Below, piece after piece: positions 1 through 12,204 of a stretch of DNA of 64,000 bases. Position 1 is the first letter of the stretch. Every line of letters starts with the position of its first letter. Below the pieces are notes generated by a model, which saw nothing but the letters and a program-made list of their open reading frames with translations, ran no database searches and was not told where the DNA came from. The DNA is from Isoetes taiwanensis (lineage: Eukaryota > Streptophyta > Lycopodiopsida > Isoetales > Isoetaceae). The position numbers and the translations under genes are program-made. The stretch lies in assembly GCA_021234155.1 (NCBI GenBank), contig JAJEKV010000047.1:6909071-6973070 (forward strand). Direction: 5' to 3'.

Positions 1-319
1 GAGAGCCCCAGTCTGACCAAGATGGTGAAGGCAATGACCATACAAAATTCTTGCAATTCCAATTGCTTTTATCTCGCTGTAATAAGATTGCTGTATGCGT
101 ACCTGGGGATAGCGTGGTGCAAGGAGAAACTGGAGAGTCTAGGTGTTCCATCCCATCAATCAAAGGCAGACTGCATAGCCAACTTGATTTTTTGTATCCG
201 GTGAAAGTCGACAATTTATTATTAGTATGAACATAATGTCTTCACAAGAGCCTCCTTAAAAATCTCAATTGCCAAAAACCAAAGGGAGAAACCCAATGGC
301 TACCTTTGCAGTATTTACA

Positions 320-1464
320 TCAAGCGGAAAAGCAGACTCTGCCTGTAGCCTTGCCTTTGAGATTTTTGGTACCTTCTGCAGCAATATTTCTACTTGAGCG
401 ATTATACCTCATTGGCTTTTCACAAGCTGGCATGCAGCAAGAGCAGACATAAGAGAAAGTTCTCCAGCAAGAACTCCACCAGCCACCACCTTTGCCAAAG
501 TTTGTGCATTCCTGCCAGGCATCTCATTATTAGACCCCTTCACTCCAAGCAAATCCAAACAAGCTGCTTGAGAAGCAAGTTGTGTGCCACCACCAACTGT
601 GCCAACCTGTAAACATTTCATGCATAATGTTAGCGCGTAAAGTTGTACACTATCTTCTACGGGTCTTCTACACATTAGCATACAATAATCATGCAAATTC
701 TTATGTTGACTGCAACCTAACATTACCTCGATTGATGGCATAGTAACAGAGATATGCAAGTCACGCCCACCATTTATTGCCTCCATAACAGTGATGCAGT
801 GTGAGCTCTCAATGTTCTGAGCAGAATCTTGGCCAGTTGCTATAAAATGGCGATACAAATATTGGATGCATGTGCATTGAAACCACCAACTTATCTAGCC
901 ATATACCAATCCAACAAGATTTTTAGCAGTGTTCAGCTCTACAAGAGCTGATACTGAAGTCTTCAAAATCTTGGTTACCACCTCTTCCTTTATGATAGCC
1001 TCACATACTACAGATTTACCTACCCTCAATCCAATTTATTGCTGTAGGCTTTTTATCTGCACAAAAGTTGCCTGCAAGAGAAGCATATCCATAAGCACAA
1101 CTGATAGCTAAGAAAAGCAAAATAAGAGATGCAAGTTTTCCCCGCTTTTAGAAGAAAAAAACACTGCTGTTTCAGAAGTGTTGACCCTAAGTTGTATGTA
1201 CACTTTCTCTTGTTTGAGTGCCTTGGTAAATACTCAAGTTTACATTCCACTCTACAACCAAGAATATAATTTGATTTTAGAAGGTCTTTTGCAACGTTTA
1301 GGTCTAACAGTTTAAAACTCAAAATAAATTATGCATGGAAACCATTTTGTCTCGCTCTTGACAAACTCAAAGCCGAAAGAATTACCAGAGATGCTGATAA
1401 CTTCCATGTCTGGAAACAGCTCCTGAAGATAGTCCAGCACATTCTGGACACCCTTGGATATTCT
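320..1464 (-). pseudogene. HMGR-like: HMG-CoA reductase pseudogene (C-terminal catalytic part, 3 exons)
   Basis: HMG-CoA reductase makes mevalonate from HMG-CoA at the ER. Three minus-strand exons are visible: about 1464-1386 ([12 protein letters not shown], donor GTAATT), 1071-727 (acceptor [20 protein letters not shown] with the catalytic Lys, [30 protein letters not shown], donor GTAATG) and 606-320 (acceptor [41 protein letters not shown] then the usual basic tail). The splice positions keep frame with one another. Lesions: missing bases near 1018-1022, a scrambled stretch at about 850-895 with a stop, and a one-base loss near 407 at the catalytic-His position. The N-terminal membrane part is not recognisable upstream. 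The family is certain; calling it a pseudogene depends on the lesions being real. Confidence 0.88.
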
Positions 1465-2202
1465 TTTCCTTCAAAATGTCCTAACCAAAGCATTTAGTGT
1501 GTGAATGACAATTGACTTCCATGGCCCATGGTTAGAACATCCAGGATTTTAAAGCTCACGTTTAAAAATTGTACTCCAAGAACTCTCATCATCTTTATTT
1601 GGATAGTTGCTTCTCTAGAAATATGTGAAATGCATAAATATGAACCAAAGCTAGCATTCAAGAGAGGCCTTCTCCAGAATTCTCTCTTAAGCCATATCAA
1701 ACTCTCAGGTTCTCTATATTTGAAGCATTAGGCTTGATAAAGAATGAAAAAACCTGAGAATACGAACTCTGCCAGAACAGCTTCGTATATATGAAGCCCC
1801 TTCTCTTTCATTTGAATACCCTCCATTTCCAGAAGTAATTTCAACTCGAAAAAGGCATAGGATAGAAGAAAATAAGGCACAGAGGGCGAAATGAGGGCTT
1901 TGTTCCGGCATGAAAATTTTAGACGTGCATTACATCAGCATGCAAAAGAAAAGAAGCAGAATCGTGCCAAAAGAAGAGTTTAGACTTGAGAAACCCACTT
2001 TATAAACATGGCTATGGAATCTAAAGCACGAAGACATGGCTATGGCTATGGAATCTGAAGCACGAACGCATTCTTCTTCGTCAAAAGCAAAACCGGTGAA
2101 TTCAAAAGGGAGATTTGTTAACAATATTTCTCGTAGTGAAGAACATAACAGGCAGCTAATTCAAAAACCAAGAAAGAAAAAGAGGAAGGAAAGGAAGCCC
2201 AC
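1465..2202. other. No recognisable gene
   Basis: Short ORFs on both strands only. This is where the N-terminal part of the HMG-CoA reductase should lie on the minus strand, but I could not recognise its membrane segments or the conserved DAMGMN segment. Confidence 0.5.
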
Positions 2203-2332
2203 CTGAAGGCCAACTGGAGAGGATCTGGAGATGGAGTTTTTTCTTGTCTTTGAAGGCATCAAGGGGGGCGGAAGACTTGCCCATGAACAAGCACTTGGCG
2301 CCCTTGCCGGCCTGGTTTCCGGCGACTACCAT
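2203..2332 (-). CDS. Candidate first exon of an unknown gene
   Basis: An ATG at 2332 opens about 43 codons rich in Lys, Gly and Ala (begins MVVAGNQAGKGAK) and ends at a good donor (TTCAG|GTGGGC). GC content is higher than in the flanks, as is common for first exons. No downstream exon could be joined with confidence. It lies upstream of the HMG-CoA reductase relic but does not resemble that family's N-terminus. Confidence 0.25.
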
Positions 2333-4139
2333 CGTTGGGAAATGAAAGGTAGGGCAGAGGGCGCTGGGCCTTCAGTGAAACTGAATCTCATGCTTTAATC
2401 TCAACCATTAATTTACATCCAATATCAACGGTAAAGATATAAGGGAAAAACTCAAGACGTATTTGGACGGCCCACAACAAAAGTTAAAGAGTCAAACAAA
2501 ATTAACGGTCAAGATCGCGCACAAACTATCCTAAAATGGCTTTATTATTATCCTTCCTATATATAAAATTATTAGAAAAAAAAGACGGTTACAAAAAGGG
2601 CCATTTCGAATTATCTATATCTATTTTTGGCGCCGGAATAGGCATTTCCGAGTGTTCGCCTGGGGCGAGATGGATTTTTTTTTCCTGGGAGCGTCTTTTT
2701 GGCGGGGCTATGGCGGCTATGCTAGCTTTGGAAAAGCAGGAAAAATGAAGGACGCAGCTTTGGCGCTTCTGGCCTTACTACAAATTCAATCAGATTGCTT
2801 CCAAATTCCTCTGTCGCCATATCTATACATGCTGAGCCCCATAACTTGCAATCAAATTAGGACCTTAAATAAAAAATGTGGATCTACCCACAGATCGTTG
2901 GCAACAGTGTACACACAAGAGGCGCTCCCCACAGGCTCTTACGCCTCTTTCGGTTTAGCTGGTTCTCTAGAGCACCAAAATCATGTGGATAATTGATTCT
3001 TCTGCGACATCCCTGGGTGTATCGCCCTCCCCTCTTCCAGAGCCGGATGCCTATTTGTCATTGGCAGGTTCAAACGCTCCGATAGTGGCAAGCCTGCCCA
3101 TCTCCAAGTCTGCTGTCGGCTGTGTGAGCTGTGAAAATGGATAAAAGCTGACTAGGCCACACTTCTCTGTAAACCAGGTAAGCGTTGATCCAAGCTTTGT
3201 TTTAGAGTTTAATTTCGTTGGGCATAGCAAGTGTAAAGTTTACTTGGAGCTTAGCATTCTTCTCTCTGAGTTAAATTCCACTTCCTTGCCCCAAATAATC
3301 GAAAGAGTCTGGCTAGGGCTGGGTTTTTGAAGTCATGTTTAACAATCTTACATTTTGCTATGTCTCTGCTACCTTAAAATAAGAGTTCATTAGAACTTTA
3401 TGGCATGTAGCTCATCCTGGAGACCATTGTGAGAAGGAACATTCTTAGACTATAGGTTATCAAGTATCCATCAGAATATAGCCATAACCTCGCTGGCATG
3501 AATGAACTACATGCCGAGCTGTGAAAGAGGTACAGGATCTTAGTGCTGTTGGTGATCAAGGTAGATTAGATGATACAATTCAACAGTAGGAATTCACGAA
3601 TTAGAATTTAAAAGATGAATATTCCACAAATTTGGATGCGAGACGTTGCTTAAATTATCGTTGGAATGCAGTTCTTGACATTAGAACAAGCAGGTGTAGT
3701 CGCCATGTTTTACATTGCATATTCCGCTAAACTCTTGGGTTGGTACATAGACATGGTAATCGTGGCATTTTTCAAATTGTTGGATGTAGTTGATGACAAT
3801 GAATTCAAACATCAAGAAGCTAGCTGGAAAAGGTGCATCGAGAAATGGTTGGAGTATATGTGGTGCTCCACAAGTTGAACAAGTGGGAGCTGTTTCTGGG
3901 ACGCTTTGGGCGCTCCAAGAAGTAGACCCGACACAAATATTGGGTCACAGCATTACAAGGAGATGCAGCTCGTCAATGCTGGAAGGGATTCTGACGTTTA
4001 AGTTGGTTTTAAGCATTATCAACTGGACTTCTTTCTTTATGTTGTTCTTGACAGTTTGGAAGATTATTGTTTAAACGTTCAGTTTTGCAACTAGCGTGAA
4101 CTGGAGCTAACGCGTTCATCTAAATGCTTTTGTAGGATG
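2333..4139. other. Intergenic, nothing recognised
   Basis: AT-rich sequence with short ORFs in several frames, none with recognisable domains or consistent splice sites. Confidence 0.5.
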
Positions 4140-4557
4140 CTCGTTAAGCTTTCCAGCAAATGCTCATGGATAAAAACCATTCAAAGTTATGCCCTTTACA
4201 TGTTGTGCTGTCAAAGTAGGACAGCAAGCGGATTTTGTGATTTTTGATATAGTTAGAATAAAAATTTAAAGATCATGTGCCTAGCATTATTTTTAGATCT
4301 TCTTGCAAGCTTTCCAACGGATACTCTTGCTAATGAAACAGAGGTTTGCTTTGCAAGTTATGGCCAAAACTAGAAAACAGTTTTGTTTCTGCTGTCAAAG
4401 TAGGACAGCAAGTGGATTTTGTCATTTTCGACATAGTTACAATGAAAATTTGAAGATTCTGTGCCTAGCATTATTTTTAGATCTTCTTGCAAGCTTTCCA
4501 ACGGATACTCTTGCTAATGAAACAGAGCCTTGCTCTGCAAGTTATGGCCAAATCTTG
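4140..4557. repeat. 184-bp tandem repeat, two good copies and a decayed third
   Basis: Two adjacent units start at 4208 and 4392 (both CTGTCAAAGTAGGACAGCAA) and run through a shared segment ending GCAAGTTATGGCCAAA. A more diverged half unit lies before them at about 4145-4195 (AAGCTTTCCAGCAAATG). Each unit starts with a small palindrome around TGTCaaagtagGACA. Confidence 0.85.
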
Positions 4558-5520
4558 CATTAAGATACTATCCTTGCTAGACAATTTTAAGAAATGTGGA
4601 GCTTATTGCAGGTATAATAATTTTCTATTTTGCAGGTGTAATAATTTTTTATTTTGAACATCATTACGATCTTTGTGCTTCTATTTATTTCCATGGTTTT
4701 TGCTTAATGCATTCACTCATGTAAATGTCATGCAGAAATACATGCAGATTACCGTGTCTGAGAAAAAACAAACTGTGTCATTTTGGAACTAGCTTGGAGT
4801 CCAGGTACTACTTGGCACAATGCATATCTCAGAATATTTTCATTTGCAACTCTTTGTAGGGAGGGTTGACTTCATAGCAAATGGTTACAGTTATTTTTTG
4901 ATTATTGGAAAATGATTTCTTTATTGTCCACGTACCTTTTGCAAGTCAGCTGGATGGATGCATGCTGCAACTGCATGCCACAATGTTCATGGCTGGAGCT
5001 TAGCAAATCGACTTGCATTGGCAATGCCCTTGCTTCTTAAAAAGTAGATCCTAGAGGATCTGCAAGAGGACCAGAATAGTATGATACATGTGTTTTACTT
5101 GAATTGTTTTTCTGCAAGAAGCATCTACAAAGCTTAATATATGGCTGAGTTGAAAAGGTGCACATTCTTGCCGGTCGATTTCATCTCATTCTCTATCTTA
5201 GAGGCCTGGGAAAAATGAAAGTGCTACGCTGCAGCCTTTGATCAGCACAGGCACATTTCAATGATGGTGTCGTTTGAGATCTCCACTCGTCACACATCAC
5301 ATCTATTATCCAGGAAATAGAGTATAATGATTTTCTTACGTCCGCAAAGACCAAAAGAGTGGCTATTTCTGCTAGCAGATAGTTTCAAGTAGCCACAACG
5401 TGGACATGGCTAAATCAATATCATGAGATAGGACATACTTAAGATCTGTACAACCTTTACATTCTCAACAGTCGTCTACAAAAGTAGACAGATTTGCAAG
5501 ATAGCTGTTACATTGTGTAT
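4558..5520. other. Intergenic, nothing recognised
   Basis: No ORF with recognisable similarity, no RNA gene, no clear repeat. Confidence 0.5.
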
Positions 5521-5832
5521 TTAACAAGTGAACCCGATATCAACGTTATGTCGCAAAACGCCATCCAAATCTAGATTGTGATAAAAACAAATCCTCTCAC
5601 CTTTGACCCCATCCAACACTTTTTGGACAAATTGTTCATCCACTTCTTTTAGTATCACATTGATGTTGCTCATGATCAATGCAATCATTCTACTTGAACC
5701 CATGAACCTCCCACCAATATCACCAACTGTCTTAATAATCATAGGCTCCAAACCTCTAATTACACCAACACTTGGATTCTTGAAATCATTATTAAAAATT
5801 TTCAAGTTTAAGCAACTAAGCCAACAATCCAA
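5521..5832 (-). CDS. Hypothetical ORF fragment
   Basis: About 100 codons with balanced, protein-like composition (for example the stretch IIKTVGDIGGRFMGSSRMIA), closing with a stop at 5521. No start context, splice sites or known domain could be assigned. It may be a remnant of a longer gene or of a mobile element. Confidence 0.25.
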   Translation of the reverse strand: MDCWLSCLNLKIFNNDFKNPSVGVIRGLEPMIIKTVGDIGGRFMGSSRMIALIMSNINVILKEVDEQFVQKVLDGVKGERICFYHNLDLDGVLRHNVDIGFTC

Positions 5833-6405
5833 ACCATCTCCATTTTTCTACCTTTGATGTTGATCTTTGAGTAAAAAACACGTGTGTTAGAGCTTTTGAT
5901 GTCTCATAAGTTAAAACTTCAGGAGATGCGACTTCTTCCTAAATGAGAATCAATATTCCTATGTTCGTGAATAAAAAATCTATCATATTTATGACAATCC
6001 ACAAAAAACTCCCACAACACTGAAGATACGAATTGAGGTATTACATCTTAACATCAATTTAATCCTCCCTCTTCCTAGTCCGTATCTAAAACTTTGAACC
6101 TTTTTGTTCTTTATTTGCAGGTTCTAACATCAAAATGCACAACGATACATGTATCCATGTGAACAATGTCTTACTTCCTCCATTTCAATATGGACATCTT
6201 ATGAATGTAGCAAATACCTATCAAAAATCAAATTCGTAAGAGATATTCATCATTCTAGACATTCACAAAACTTCTGATTAGCTTACGCACTTTGTCATGC
6301 ATCTAATCAATGATATCTACAAATATATCATCCACTATCCAAAAAAAGATAAAACTCTTGAATTATAGATTGCAATACTGACATAAGGCGCTCGCTAAAT
6401 TCTTC
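5833..6405. other. Intergenic, nothing recognised
   Basis: AT-rich non-coding sequence leading into a simple repeat. Confidence 0.5.
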
Positions 6406-6480
6406 TTGTATATATATAGATATAGATATAGATATAGATATAGATATAGATATAGATATAGATTCTATTCTATTCTATTC
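6406..6480. repeat. (ATAGAT)n followed by (TCTAT)n
   Basis: About 50 bases of TATAGA units pass directly into ATTCT units at about 6463-6480. The ATTCT part matches the simple-repeat tail that ends the LINE at 31990 and occurs again at 10186, so it may mark a truncated LINE 3' end. Confidence 0.85.
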
Positions 6481-6596
6481 ATCTTGAATATGTGGGATTC
6501 CAAAGGTAATATATGTAATTTTTTATGCTAACCCACCACAAGCCTCCATCATTGTCTTTGTCTGCATGTGTAAACTGTGATATATTTAAGAAAACA

Positions 6597-6812
6597 ATGT
6601 TATCATTGGATGTTGATCCTAAGTTTGGGTCCAATGCATATGCCCATAGCAATATAACAATAGTTTTGAAATCCATGTGAAAATGCCATTGTCATTAGAG
6701 AGTATGATTATTCAATGCCTTGTTCTAGTGTTTTCAGTATTCACTAATTTTGGATTCATCATCTTGCTTCAAAGTTGATACTTAGTGAACTCAAAGAACA
6801 TAAACAAGACTG
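6597..6812. repeat. Dispersed repeat, copy 1
   Basis: This stretch (TTATCATTGGATGTTGAT ... CTCAAAGAACATAAACAAGA) recurs at 29700-29952 with moderate divergence and an extra A-rich insert there. Similarity stops at about 6812, right where recognisable gypsy coding sequence begins. Confidence 0.8.
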
Positions 6813-6814
6813 AC

Positions 6815-8440
6815 CATGCTAGTCTTGTATACTTTATGAAATAACCTAACTTGAATTTGAGACAACGTAGGTGGATGGAATTTCTTCAAGAGTATGACTT
6901 TCAGATTGATTATAAAATGGCCAGTACAAATGTCGTTGCAGACGCTTGGTCTAGACTTCCAGCTTGCTATGCAATAACAATGATTACAGCAGATTGGTTG
7001 GATGAGGTGAAAAATACTATTGCTACAGACAATTATTTTGGACCGAAATTGAAGGAAGTACAAAAAGAGAACCTAGAGATAAAGGATAATTATAGTTTTG
7101 AACAAGGAATATTGAGATACAAGTCAAGAATTTGTATTCCTGCAAGAGATCACATTAAAAAGAAAATATTAAAGGAATGTCATGATGCAGTAATATCAGG
7201 TCATCCAGGGTTCCATAAGACATATCACAAGGTAAAGAGAAGTTTCTTTTGGCCAGGATTGCAGGATTATGTTCGTAAGTATATCCAAAATTGTGTGATG
7301 TGTTTGTGTGTTAATGCGGAACAGATTAAGGCACCTGGCCTTTTGCATCCGTCACCTATTCCAGAAAGAAAATGGGAATCTATTAGCATGGATTTTATAG
7401 TAGGATTGCCAAGAACACAAACAAGAAAGGATGCTATTCTTGTGGTGATTGACAGGTTAACTAAACATGCTCATTTCTTTCCAGTTAGAAAAATAATAAC
7501 AGCAAAGGAAAACTGCTAATATCTTTATTTATGACATCTTTCATTTACATGGCAATTGTTTCTGATAGAGATCTAAGCTTTACTAGTAACTTTTGGACTT
7601 CGTTTTTCAAAGGAGTTGGAACTCAATTGCAGATGAGCACAACCTATCACCCAGAAACCAATGGGCAAACAGAAAGAGTAAACAGGGTCCTTGAGGACAT
7701 GTTGGGGATGTATTGTCAAGACAATCCAAAGAAATGGGAAGGTCTGTTACCCTTAGCAGAGTTTGCTTACAATAATTCTAAACAGGAATCTATAGGGATG
7801 ACACCTTTTGAAGCACTTTATGGACATGATTGTTATGTTCCAATAAATTGGTATGATCCCATGGTTAAATCTGAAATTTTTAGACAGATATTGGAAGAAT
7901 ATGCAGATAAGGTGCAGTTTATAAGAAGCTGACTAGCAGAAGCACAACACAGATAGAAGCAATTTGCAGATAAGCATAGAATACATCGAGAATTCAAGTT
8001 TGGGGACTTTGTATATCTCCGTGTGAAACCAAAGAAAAGTCAACTCAGAATTGGAAAATGTAGTAAACTTGCTCCAAGATATGTTGGTCATTTGAAAATC
8101 ATTAAAAGGATGGGGAACCTAGGCTATCAATTAGAGTTGCCAGCACATGTAAAGATTCATGATGTTTTTCATGTTAGTTTATTAAAACCCGCTTTACATG
8201 ACGGAGATCAATTGCTTCCTGATTTGTAATTAATCCAGGAGAACAATACTTTTGAAGTAATGTCATCCCAGATATTGTAGTATCGAGAACAAAAGCTGCT
8301 TAGTAGAACAATCAAAGAAATCCTTACACAATGGGCAGACTATCCTGTAGAAACGCAACCTGGATGGAATAAAATGAGGCTAAAGCAAAATATGCTAAGG
8401 ATTTTTCGAAACTTTTTTAGTCTATATCATGTCATGGGAT
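6815..8440 (+). pseudogene. Ty3/gypsy (chromovirus-like) pol 3' half, decayed
   Basis: In order: end of RNase H (RWMEFLQEYDFQIDYK, then VVADAWSRLP), the integrase zinc region (H..GHPGFHKTYH, then CVMCLC), catalytic core with SMDFIVGLP and VVIDRLTKHAHF, then after a stop and frame change VSDRDLSF and TYHPETNGQTERVNR (the D and E of DDE), the GPY-like part (APRYVGHLKIIKRMGNLGYQL) and HDVFHVSLLKP, then a chromodomain-like tail near 8250-8430. At least three stops or frame changes break it. Protease, RT and 5' LTR are absent. Integrase and tail point to the chromovirus group. Confidence 0.88.
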
Positions 8441-8544
8441 AAAGCTATCTAAAAGATGTATCAAACTTGTTAAGTATAAACAATACATGAAGTTGTGAAG
8501 GAGTATAACTTGCAATAATGTAGATGTGATGTGAAGTGAATTGT

Positions 8545-8640
8545 ATTCGACGAGGACGTCGAATCTTAAAGGGGATAAGAATGTGATGTGAATTGTATTG
8601 TACTTCTGTCATTAGATTATCCTATAATATAAAACCGTGG
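8545..8640 (+). mobile_element. Polypurine tract and start of gypsy 3' LTR
   Basis: After the pol relic comes a perfect hairpin (ATTCGACG/CGTCGAAT, 8545-8564), a purine tract AAAGGGGATAAGA ending at 8580, and TGTGATG at 8582, a usual LTR start in this group. The hairpin plus purine tract layout is common just before chromovirus 3' LTRs. I could not find the LTR's far end or a matching 5' LTR. Confidence 0.55.
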
Positions 8641-8887
8641 CATCTGTCTGTCCGCCCGATTGACGGCCGAGATCGTTCCAATGTCGTCTGCCCCGCCCGA
8701 CGACCCAGATTTGTCTGTTTGTCCCTCTAGCCGATCGACGGCCTAGATCGTGCCACGTACACGTTGGATGGTTTATGCCCTTTTAAAAAGGCACATTTTT
8801 TGTTTTTTCGAAAGGGTGCGCTTAGAAAAATTTGATTACGATGAGAAGCCATTACGTCAAAGCTCTTAAGCTTAGGATTTTGGTGTG

Positions 8888-9002
8888 GAAGAAGAAGAAG
8901 AAGAAGAAGAAGAAGAAGAAGAAGAAGAAGAAGAAGAAGAAGAAGAAGAAGAAGAAGAAGAAGAAGAAGAAGAAGAAGAAGAAGAAGAAGAAGAAGAAGA
9001 GA
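8888..9002 (+). repeat. (GAA)n microsatellite, about 38 units
   Basis: Pure GAA triplets without interruption; the opposite strand is (TTC)n. Long pure purine/pyrimidine tracts of this type can form triplex DNA. Confidence 0.98.
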
Positions 9003-12000
9003 TTTTAACGTCACGCCACAAGGCAGCGTCCTATCGGACATGTGACACTTTACAACACACCCAGATGGGTCCTGCCCCCACCACTTTACATTGCTGAAGT
9101 GGGTCCTTCCCCCACCAACTTTACATTGCATGGCCACTTTCACAATGAGGCGTTGAACCCGTGACCTTGTGGCAGTTTAACGTCTTACCAGAAGGAATGA
9201 AAGGGTTTGCATGTGCCATATATACGAAATGCAGTGCAGAAATTCTTTTTGTTTGGTAGCATCATTTTTTACTGTGGAAGGTGTGAAAATATAGGATGTG
9301 CATTGGCTGGAGAAGATTGCGTGTGCCATATGATCGTCTCAAGGAGAGGGCGGCTACGAGAGGAATTTAGTGCAGGAGCTCTGCTCTGCTCTGCTCTGCT
9401 AATTTCGAAACAGAGTTAGGTATGGTTTTAGTTCAATTGTTCATTTGGTTTGTTAAATGTTTTGGAATCCGAATATTCAGCCTCGGTGCTATTAGCCTGT
9501 GAAAGTATTTTCCATTAGTTTTGACGTTTCTATATTCTTTGTGTTTTAAGGGACTCCTATTCTTTGTCTTTTAAGGGATCCTAATTCAAAAATAACTTTT
9601 CTCGGCTATTCGACCATAAATTTCGACCTGGGTGATGTTAAAAACCCCATCCAGTTATGCTGACTTTTGAACTGAATTAGAATTTCCAGCACTGTGTCAT
9701 CTTTGTCAAATTCATATAGAGATCCGTCAGTAACAAAAGTGGCAGAAATTAAAGCGATAGATGCACACAAGAGGACAAATCATCTTACATCTCAAATGTT
9801 GGTATTTGAGCACAGATTTTGAGAATCCATATACCACCGCAATTTTGTTTGCTGGAATGCTGGTGTTGTAGCATATTCTTAGTATATGGATGGAAATAAT
9901 GCAGTAGGATATATTAAACAATTGTTACTAGAGGAAATATTGTTTGATATGATCATATTTGGCAACATCCTTTCATGTTTATAACTATTTTGTTGCTCCA
10001 ACAATTAAGCATTATGGCTCAATTAGGTTGGCTTTCTTGGCTAAGCAGGATGTGACATCCTAGAGAATCTTTGATAAGCAAGTATTTTATATTGTTTTTG
10101 ATACTGTTTATCCTAATTCAACCCTGCTCCGCTCATGTAAGATACATGAAGCTGTGCAGGGAGTAATACATTTTTTAATCCAGGTTTTCTATTCTATTCT
10201 ATTCTATTTTTTGCTGGTGAAAGTTTAGATTGATTCTTTATTATGGTATTGCTTTTAACTATGATATATTCAAATATGGGTGATTTTTGGTCCACAGTTG
10301 TTTTTTTGTTGTACGGAAGTGTTGTTTTATGCCAAAAACAACACCAAAATGGTCCTAAAAGACCACGTGGCCCCGTTTATCCGGATTTGCACAAAGGGAC
10401 AGTGGTTTTTTGGAAGAAAAGGTCTACACGTGGAAAATTGGCGCAATTCTAACATGTCTTTTTTCTCGACTATTGTTTTTTGCTACTTTTTATCCACGTG
10501 TTGTTTTTATGTAATGTAGTTTTATGAGGTTCTAGGTGTTGTTTGTCTTCAAAATAACAGATGTAGGTTTAAACATTTATACATGTGGGCCACTTAATAT
10601 CAACACTATAAATAAAAGACTAAAGAAATAGCCACATTAGGAGAAGGGAAAAAACACCACTTTTTTGCATAAACCATGTATTGTTATCTCCAAAGTACAC
10701 TAGTTGTTCTATATTTTTTGAGCCAATTTACAATAGCCAAAAAAAATTTATAGGGTTGTATATTGTTGTACGTAGAGGAACAATTTTGTATGCATTGTTA
10801 TATCTAAATTAAACATGTTGTTCTGGACCAATTTACAACACCAAAAGAAAACTATAGAGTTGAATATTGTTCTTTTAGGCATTTGAGACATGTCATTTTT
10901 GTGAACTCAATGTGTAGAGAGACAATTTTATTTGAGAAGAAACACGTTGCTATATGGCTTTCCAACAGTCCAAAAGAATCCTGTTTGGTTGTTTTATGCA
11001 TTTAGACATGTAACATTTAGAAAAGCAATAGGTGGAGAAACAGTGATGTCCTTTAAAGAGCATGTTGTTTTATACGTGGAAAAAACATTTTACAATACAC
11101 GAAATAAAAGCTCTGAGATATAATATTCTTGTTTTAGACATGTGAATAAGGTAATACTACACAATGTCCCATCTAAAAAGCATTGTGGTTTCAAGGGTTT
11201 CTATTTAAAGTATGTGATGTTTCTCACAGTTTCTGTGTGAAAGGTCTAATGTTTTTCTTTTCTTCTACACGTGTTTCTTAGTATTGTATTCTTCTCACTT
11301 TTAGATATTGTTGCATATTTCTTGGTGCAAAGATTTTAATTTGTTGTCTCGCCTCCTAAACATATATTCTATCATACATTCTTAATTACAAAGAAGAGAC
11401 AATATGAACAAATCTTTTATATTATGGAGCGAAAAGTGAACACAAGATGCATAGAGCACAACCGCCCATAATTTACATTATGATTGTCTTGTGCTGATAG
11501 AGCATTACCAAAAGAGACACGTGAGCATCTTCTCATGCGGCTTGATCTCGGACTGGCTGCGGTGTTCCACTTTCGAAGTGCCTACCTCCGGTGAAGATGC
11601 ATTCTCGGTAGGCCGTCATATCCGTGTATATTGGTTGCCTTAGTGGCGGTAAGTGCGCGCATACACATAATTCACGAGCTTACTTTTTTCTTCCCACCGC
11701 TTAATACAAAACTAAACGATCAAGTGCGGCGACAACCCTTTTGGATCGATGGTTGTGGCCTAAGCATGCCTGTTAGAATGGCAAACTATTAACTCATGGC
11801 TCTCTGCAAAATCAGCCCAGAAGTAATCTCATGCATACCTGTAATACATCTTTGAAATGCTCTAGCATCAATGTCCGAACCGATGTCATCCATTAAAACA
11901 ACGTAGTATCTTTGGTTTGGTTGTTCCTGCGCAGGTTCATGTGTGCACATTAATCATATCTGTTGTCGCTCGTATTTCGATAATTAAAAGCATATCACTT

Positions 12001-12204
12001 ACAATAACCCCAGCATGGCTGAACTCATAGTTTTGGGGATGACATACAGCGGACCGTATCCATGATTGTTCCTGGATGAAATTGCACCATATTTCTAAGC
12101 AATTTGAGAGTGCATATACAGAACAGAAACTAAAAATTTTACGGCTTTGATGAACACCTGGCTATGAGAAACAAAAGATTTCACTTGCCGTGCACTGAAC
12201 ATGT
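9003..12204. other. Long non-coding stretch
   Basis: No coding region recognised. Contains an ATTCT simple repeat at 10186-10210 preceded by TTTTTTAATCCAGG, resembling the end of the LINE at 31.9 kb and so perhaps a short LINE relic. GC rises at about 11520-11760 without an ORF. Confidence 0.5.
10186..10210 (+). repeat. (TTCTA)n, possible LINE tail
   Basis: Five ATTCT units after TTTTTTAATCCAGGT. The LINE at 31320-32007 has TTTTTTAATCCTGGT before a matching tail, so this may be a heavily 5'-truncated copy. Confidence 0.6.

Noticed and set aside
8727-9143. Poly-Leu and poly-Glu ORFs
   Set aside because: Artefacts of reading the (GAA)n tract on each strand.
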